Shown: positions 40,536-45,761 of the stretch, one piece after another
Position numbering within the stretch: the stretch's first letter is position 1
How the letters are laid out: every line of letters begins with the position of its first letter
IMG/VR virus record: IMGVR_UViG_3300021347_000006
Span: 1-45,761 of that record
Length of the DNA: 45,761 bases
Source of the DNA: a virus
Direction: 5' to 3' (one strand)
Notes under the pieces: model-generated
Databases searched by the model: none
Seen by the model: the letters and a program-made list of their open reading frames with translations, nothing else
What the model was told of the DNA's origin: nothing
Made by a program: the position numbers and the translations under genes

Positions 40536-42587
40536 TTAGCTTTCCAAAGCTGTTATACGAGCCTCTAATGACTCTATTATTGTTTGTTGTTCTTGTAATG
40601 CCTTGGTTAAAAGTGGCACAAGTTTGCTTTGGTCTATGCTTTGATACTTAGCATCACCATTCGCATCTACTTCATCCTTAACACCAATAATAGCTTCAGG
40701 CACTATGTCTTGTACTTCGTGAGCCAAAAAACCATCTACTGTTGTGTTTGTACTGTCTGCAATAAAATTAAATCGTGAAGGTTTGAGTTGTTTTAGTCTT
40801 GTGGTTGCATCCCAGTCCGTTACTACATTCTCTTTTAGCCTGTAGTCTGATGCACTTGCCCAAACCATTGAACTGCCAGTTGTATAAACCTGCCCTACAA
40901 AAGTGCCATTAGCAAAATAATAATGAAAAACATTACTACCTGTGCCTGTAACATTCATCCCCATACCATAACCGCCTGGGGGAAAGTGCATATATGAAGC
41001 GTATCCACCTGAAGCAGCAGTAACAGCTAATCTGGCGTTTGGGGAAGAATTGTTTACGCCTATATTACCTTCTCCCGTAATTCTCATTAGCTCACTAGCG
41101 TTATTAATTCCACCTGCGAATATTATGTCTCTATAAACAGAAGTATGAACTCTTGCTTGTATAATTAAATGACCAGCTTCTGAACTAAAATCACCTGAAC
41201 CTGCTGCTGAGACAAATATTTTTCCTGCTGCACCTGCATCTTCTGAAGCATCAACGTAAGTATCTCTTGAACTATTAATTTTGACTAAACCTGCTACATT
41301 TAACTTTGAATATGAAGAAGGACTAGTCGTACCAATTCCAACATTTCCAGAGCTATTCCAAGTTAATACTTCAGTACCTACAGTTCCTATTGAACCTCCG
41401 TAACCTAACGACCAGCTAGTTCCTGTGTTGCTGATTTGTCCAAAATTACCTCCTGAAGATGCACTAGTGGTTAGGATGACTTGAGAAGCTCCACCACTAC
41501 CCCCACCATCTACATAAATATTACCTCCACGAACATCTAAAAGTGAAGCAGGACTACTCGTACCAATTCCAACTGACCCAGCACTTGTAATCCTCAAGCG
41601 TTCTGTGCCACTTGTGAGGAATTTTAAATTTCCTGCAACATTATTATTAATATTTAAATCTGTAGAAGTTGAATAGATAAATTGTTTTGCTGATTCTCCT
41701 GTTTGAAAAGAAATTTGTCCCCCAGTAGAGCCATTTAGACTTAAGGTGCTGTACCCACCAGAGCTTGTTAAAGCTGTAGTGCCGATACCCACATTTTTAT
41801 CATTAATCCTTAAGCGTTCTGTTGCATTTTCAACAAAAGCCAAACCTGCTGGCTCATCTGTACCTGCTGCTCTTATTGTTTTTATTTGATAAGCAGTAGA
41901 TGCACCAGTATGAGTTAATGCTATTTGATTATTAAGTGAACCAGCAGCACCTGCTGCTTTGTTGAGAGTTAATGGGTTGCTAAAAGTTGTTGTAGTTCCA
42001 ATCGCAACATTCTCAGAACTATCGATAGTTATGGCTGTGGCATCAGCATTGTCGTCAATACCAGTTGATGTGAAACCTGTCAGCGTACCAACGCTTGTAA
42101 TATTAGGTTGAGCTGCAGTTGTTAGAGTTCCCGCTATGTTTGTAGCAGTTAAATCACCAACATTTAAGTTAGCAAAAGCATCAAAAAATGCTGCTCCGCT
42201 TCCTGCTCCATCTGAGTAAACGACCTTAGTATCTCCAGCAGGAATGGTGATGTTTGCACCTGAGCCTTGAGAAATAATAATATTTTGAGAGCCACTTGTA
42301 GCATTTTCAATAAACCAAAGTTTAGAAACTGTATTAGGACCAATCGTAATAGTACAAGCCGAATCTAAAGTACCAGTATATTTTAGGTATATTGATCTGC
42401 CGGGATCGGTTGATCCGTCAGCTATTGTTGTTGTATGAGTATCAGCGTTAGTTGTAATGGCTTCGGTACCATAACTAAACGCTTCTGCTATTAATTCTAA
42501 ATTGGTATTGGTAGAAGTACCCCAAGTTCCGCTTTCGTCACCTGTGGCGATTTCCTTGAGTCTTAAATCATTTACATAAGTTGCCAT
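40536..42587 (-). CDS. tail fibre with S74 intramolecular chaperone
   Basis: The 683-aa fibre binds the host surface. The N-terminal part (RLKEIATGDESGTWGTSTNT) is a base-anchoring region. A long Gly/Ser/Thr-rich beta shaft follows, with repeated NVGIGTTSP-like units, then from about 578 the Peptidase_S74 auto-cleaving chaperone: SDYRLKENV (S580, K585 as the serine-lysine dyad). It ends in coiled coil (ESLEARITALES). The chaperone helps trimerise and is removed in cis. It follows the repeat protein by 14 bases. Confidence 0.85.
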   Translation of the reverse strand: MATYVNDLRLKEIATGDESGTWGTSTNTNLELIAEAFSYGTEAITTNADTHTTTIADGSTDPGRSIYLKYTGTLDSACTITIGPNTVSKLWFIENATSGSQNIIISQGSGANITIPAGDTKVVYSDGAGSGAAFFDAFANLNVGDLTATNIAGTLTTAAQPNITSVGTLTGFTSTGIDDNADATAITIDSSENVAIGTTTTFSNPLTLNKAAGAAGSLNNQIALTHTGASTAYQIKTIRAAGTDEPAGLAFVENATERLRINDKNVGIGTTALTSSGGYSTLSLNGSTGGQISFQTGESAKQFIYSTSTDLNINNNVAGNLKFLTSGTERLRITSAGSVGIGTSSPASLLDVRGGNIYVDGGGSGGASQVILTTSASSGGNFGQISNTGTSWSLGYGGSIGTVGTEVLTWNSSGNVGIGTTSPSSYSKLNVAGLVKINSSRDTYVDASEDAGAAGKIFVSAAGSGDFSSEAGHLIIQARVHTSVYRDIIFAGGINNASELMRITGEGNIGVNNSSPNARLAVTAASGGYASYMHFPPGGYGMGMNVTGTGSNVFHYYFANGTFVGQVYTTGSSMVWASASDYRLKENVVTDWDATTRLKQLKPSRFNFIADSTNTTVDGFLAHEVQDIVPEAIIGVKDEVDANGDAKYQSIDQSKLVPLLTKALQEQQTIIESLEARITALES

Positions 42588-42601
42588 ATATATTTCCTAC
42601 G

Positions 42602-43567
42602 TTAAGCTGCTATTTCATCCCAGTTAGGGGTTTGGCTATCGTCAATAATAGCATAATTTGGTGTCTGATCATCATCGATGATAGCATAATTTGGATTTTG
42701 TGCATCAGGAATTAACGACCAAATCATTACAGAGCCAACTTCTCCTGTTGCACTGACTCCAGTAAGCGTAAAGTTTGCTTTTGCAATGACGGTTGGTGTG
42801 CCAACTTGTCCTGTGGCTGATTGTCCTGTTACATTAATATTTATTGATAATAAAATGGTCACAGAACCCAAAGCAGAGGTTCCTGCTAGACCTGATACTG
42901 ATATGTTGTTGTTGGTAACAAGGCTTATGGTTCCCAAAGAACTTGTTAATCCAAAACCAGTAAGGGGTATGTTTGCCTCAGCATCGGTTGTAATAGTGCC
43001 TAACGCACTTGTCAGACCAAATCCTGATACAGAAACATTGGCTTCAGCATCCACCGTTGGTGTGCCTAACGCACTGGTGGCTACTTGACTTGCAGGGGTG
43101 ACATTGGCTTCACCTGTTACCGAGGTTAGTGTTCCTAAAGCACTTGTTAAAGCAAATCCAGTTAAGGCAATATTTGCTTCAGCGTCTACTGTTGGGGTTC
43201 CAAGAGCAGAAGTGCTTTCTTGTCCTGTGGGGGTAACATTCGCCTCAGCCTGAATTTGAACAGAAACGGTGCCAACGGATGAAACTAAACTTGGTAAAGT
43301 TGCTACTGCTTGAGCATTAACACCTACGCCACTAACTTCACCTGTGGCGGATAGACCTGTAACTGAAATGTTATTATTGGTAACAAGAGTTATGGTGCCT
43401 AAAGCTGAGGTTCCAACAAAACCATTAACTGAAATATTGGCTTCACCTGTAACTGAGGTGAGCGTTCCAAGTGCGGATGTGGCTTCAAGACCTGTAAGGG
43501 TGGTGCTAGCTGAAGTTCCGCCCCATATGTCAGTTCCCCAACCTTCTCTACCCCAACCTGTAGCCAC
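42602..43567 (-). CDS. TSALGT-repeat virion/fibre protein
   Basis: The 321-aa protein is made of about twelve imperfect beta repeats of 22-26 residues with the core T-S-A-L-G-T-x-T and V-T-G at the ends, for example FGLTSALGTITTDAEANI. The C-terminal end has three copies of an NPNYAIIDDDQ / TPNYAIIDDSQ unit. Repeats and location before the S74 fibre suggest an extended fibre or adhesin. The repeat number may vary by recombination. Marine phages contain similar genes; no adhesion target is known. Confidence 0.65.
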   Translation of the reverse strand: MATGWGREGWGTDIWGGTSASTTLTGLEATSALGTLTSVTGEANISVNGFVGTSALGTITLVTNNNISVTGLSATGEVSGVGVNAQAVATLPSLVSSVGTVSVQIQAEANVTPTGQESTSALGTPTVDAEANIALTGFALTSALGTLTSVTGEANVTPASQVATSALGTPTVDAEANVSVSGFGLTSALGTITTDAEANIPLTGFGLTSSLGTISLVTNNNISVSGLAGTSALGSVTILLSININVTGQSATGQVGTPTVIAKANFTLTGVSATGEVGSVMIWSLIPDAQNPNYAIIDDDQTPNYAIIDDSQTPNWDEIAA

Positions 43568-43569
43568 TA

Positions 43570-44370
43570 TTATCTACCGTTTAGCTTAAACTTAAGATCG
43601 TAAATAGCTTTGTCTATTCCGCCTCCGCTTGCCCTCATTTCAGGCATAAAACCACCTTGAAAAGGTAGCTGTGGTCTGCCGACAGATTGCATTTGTGGTT
43701 GTTGGATTTGACTCATGACATTTCTTGCTGAGTCTCCCATAAAATTATTTGGCATCGGTGGCAAATCTTTAATTGCTTGCAACTGATCTTGATAACTTAC
43801 TGGCTCAGGAAAAGTCATGTTGGCTTCTTCCATTTTTTGCCTTATTTGCTCCATGTCAGGAATTTGCGGTATGTTCATTTTTGGTAACTTAGCCAAATAA
43901 TCAATGCTCGCTTGTATGTCTTGTGATGGTGCTTGTGTTTGAAAAGGTACAGGTTCTTGTGGCAATTTTTGTGGCTCGCCAACCATTCTGTTTTGTATTT
44001 CAGGTGGTGCTTGCAATGGTTGGTCCATTGCCGTTGAAGTCGGTGCAGGTGTAGGTGCAGGAGTCGGAGCCATAACTGGAGCTAGTGCTTCTTCAACAAC
44101 AGGTGTTTGCAAAGCATCAATCTGTGCTTTCAAAGATGCAATCTCATCCATTAAAGATTGATATCTATCATCAACTTGTGGAGTCGGTTGTGATCTTGGT
44201 GCCATTGGCATGGCTTCCATTTCGCCTAAGCTTCTAGTCTGAGGCATCATTCTTGGTTGCATCATAACTGGTGCTTGTGCCTGTGGTTCTTCACCACGAA
44301 TGCGTGCTTCCATTGAAGAATAGTCATCAGGATCGATGCCTAGGTATGTTTTTAAATAATCTACTGCCAT
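43570..44370 (-). CDS. P/Q/M-rich virion protein, 266 aa
   Basis: Not recognised. The N-terminal half is rich in Pro, Gln, Met and Ala (for example PVMMQPRMMPQTRS and MAPTPAPTPAPTSTAMDQP), suggesting a flexible spacer; the end has GGIDKAIYDLKFKLNGR. It overlaps the partial large protein by one base. A fibre-attachment or internal virion role is guessed from location. Confidence 0.5.
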   Translation of the reverse strand: MAVDYLKTYLGIDPDDYSSMEARIRGEEPQAQAPVMMQPRMMPQTRSLGEMEAMPMAPRSQPTPQVDDRYQSLMDEIASLKAQIDALQTPVVEEALAPVMAPTPAPTPAPTSTAMDQPLQAPPEIQNRMVGEPQKLPQEPVPFQTQAPSQDIQASIDYLAKLPKMNIPQIPDMEQIRQKMEEANMTFPEPVSYQDQLQAIKDLPPMPNNFMGDSARNVMSQIQQPQMQSVGRPQLPFQGGFMPEMRASGGGIDKAIYDLKFKLNGR

Positions 44371-45761
44371 TACATTTCTCGTGTGTTGCCTTGGATGGGT
44401 TTGTCCATGGATTTAACCTTATTAACTATACCACCTTTGTACATGACATTCACGCCTTCGGTCAAGATAGCTTTTCGCATTTCGGGGGTGATGTCGATGG
44501 TGGCTGCTTCGTGTGTAAGAGGCTCTTCAAAGTCACGCCCATAAATATTTCCTGTTTTAGCCTCTTCTAGTATACGCTTTTCTTCTGCTTTAAAATCACT
44601 ATAAAGTTGTTCAGCATCAATGCCATCTTCATCAGAATACAAAACTCTTTTTAGCTGAGGCTTGGCGTTTTTGTTATATTTTTGTGCAAATTTTTTAGCT
44701 GTGTCGGGTATAATTCTTGCATACATGTCTAAAGGTTTTTTGCCTGAACCCATTGGACTCTCAACTTGATAAACCTGTGAATCTTTGGTGGATTCAGGAA
44801 TATTGCCTTTTTCAACATCTTTTTTTATTTGTTCTTTAAGTGTTTTGCTTAATGAAAAAAAGCTTCTATCACCCTCAGCAATGTCTCCCTCTAAAATATC
44901 CTCAATAGACTCAAACTTTAAAGTTGCAAAGTCGTCTTTTGTTTCGCCCTTTTCAAGCATAAACTTATTTACATCTTCTTTATAACCAGTGCCTTTTTGT
45001 TTGACAATATATCTGCCTGCATCCTCTACATTGGGCAATGCGTGATCATAAAAACTACGCATAATAGAAGAAATAGCTCTTCTTGTGTTTTGGTTTGTTT
45101 TTTGTATTACTGAGTCGGGCAAGACAACATTTTCTGCAAATTGATCAAGAGTCAAAATTTCATTTACAGGCATACCTTGTGCATCCTCTATTTCTTTTTT
45201 CATAGATTCTTGAAATCCAAAAAATTCCTCTTCTGTTAATGGACTTTCTCCTGATTTTTCTTTAATTTCGTTTACTTCTTTATATAGTTTTGAGTCTTGA
45301 TTGTTTAAATTTTCTATTTTATTTTTTAAACCCCTTAAATGGTTAAATTTGGCTTTTTTTATAAACAAATTTTGTACTTCTTCAGCGACTTGTGTTGGTG
45401 TTAGAGGTTTATCAGCTTTTGCAAAAACATATTGCACCATTTGTTTTGGAATGTTGTCCATAAGAATTTGAATGTCGAGATCATTGAGGTTATCCACCAT
45501 GTATTCGTCATAATAATCATCAAGAGATTTATTAAATTTTAAATTTTCTGATTTATGAAAGTCTTGCCAAAGTTTGTTTGCTTGTGGATCGTTAACAACA
45601 AAGTCTGTGTGGGTGCCAACAAAAGAATTAAGGTCAGCATCAGCTAAGGGTCCGTCAATGCGAATTTTATCAAATCCTGTAACGCTTTCAGGTTGCATTT
45701 GAGAAACCATTGATCGATCACGATTTCGCATCCAGTTTTCGTTAAATTGTTGCTCTGCTTC
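44370..45761 (-). CDS. partial large virion protein
   Basis: The frame is open from its stop at 44370 to the right edge, with 10 codons (EAEQQFNENW) upstream of the first ATG at 45731, so the start lies outside the window. It is a helical, charged protein of at least 463 residues with GMPVNEILTLDQFAENVVLP and ends THEAATIDITPEMRKAILTE then GVNVMYKGGIVNKVKSMDKP. That ending recurs in large multi-domain marine phage proteins. It may be a polyvalent or ejection protein; no enzyme motif is visible in this part. Confidence 0.6.
   Translation of the reverse strand, partial: EAEQQFNENWMRNRDRSMVSQMQPESVTGFDKIRIDGPLADADLNSFVGTHTDFVVNDPQANKLWQDFHKSENLKFNKSLDDYYDEYMVDNLNDLDIQILMDNIPKQMVQYVFAKADKPLTPTQVAEEVQNLFIKKAKFNHLRGLKNKIENLNNQDSKLYKEVNEIKEKSGESPLTEEEFFGFQESMKKEIEDAQGMPVNEILTLDQFAENVVLPDSVIQKTNQNTRRAISSIMRSFYDHALPNVEDAGRYIVKQKGTGYKEDVNKFMLEKGETKDDFATLKFESIEDILEGDIAEGDRSFFSLSKTLKEQIKKDVEKGNIPESTKDSQVYQVESPMGSGKKPLDMYARIIPDTAKKFAQKYNKNAKPQLKRVLYSDEDGIDAEQLYSDFKAEEKRILEEAKTGNIYGRDFEEPLTHEAATIDITPEMRKAILTEGVNVMYKGGIVNKVKSMDKPIQGNTREM

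Overview
The window is a 45.8 kb stretch of an AT-rich, very tightly packed tailed-phage genome, most likely from a short-tailed (podovirus-like) marine phage. This rests on a P22-type portal, a TerL, an HK97-fold coat protein, adaptor and gp10-like tail proteins, many small TAATG/ATGA gene overlaps, and small families typical of uncultured marine phage contigs (for example DUF6378, DUF6321-like and S74 fibre genes). The low GC suggests a streamlined marine host such as SAR11 or OM43, but nothing in the sequence fixes the host. I see no integrase, DNA polymerase, RNA polymerase, recognisable small terminase, tape measure, tRNA or CRISPR array.

Layout. Positions 1-202 are non-coding and carry TACCCTA repeats. 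Positions 203-9090 are the early/replication region on mixed strands. A minus-strand operon holds a TOPRIM + VirE-type primase-helicase, a 66-aa protein, a PD-(D/E)XK nuclease and an ABC-ATPase/GNAT fusion. A divergent plus-strand operon holds an SSB-like protein, a RecE-like exonuclease, a small protein and a second PD-(D/E)XK protein. Short minus-strand genes and two tandem ribbon-helix-helix-like genes follow. From 45761 down to 9092 nearly everything is one long minus-strand late region. Read in transcription order it encodes: a partial large virion protein, repeat fibre and S74 tail fibre; a nuclease and small membrane or lipoproteins; a holin-like gene, then CsgF, CsgG, a curlin-like repeat protein and a FecR-domain protein; a second holin, an XhlA-like protein and a T4-type lysozyme; a nuclease and DUF6378; TerL, portal, a GroES-like co-chaperonin, scaffold and coat protein; decoration proteins, four very basic small proteins, adaptors and tail hub; and large internal virion proteins. 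One small gene (38526-38855) runs on the plus strand inside the late region.

The most striking content is a curli-type (type VIII) secretion set, CsgF-CsgG plus a secreted curlin-repeat protein and a FecR-domain protein, placed between two holin-like genes in the lysis cassette. The second main observation is a shared AAGTGTT box overlapping the -35 element of four predicted promoters at distant sites. This suggests one phage regulator, perhaps one of the ribbon-helix-helix-like proteins, controls them. A terminator after the coat gene and a near-consensus promoter just beyond it suggest that capsid output is set separately from the downstream tail genes.
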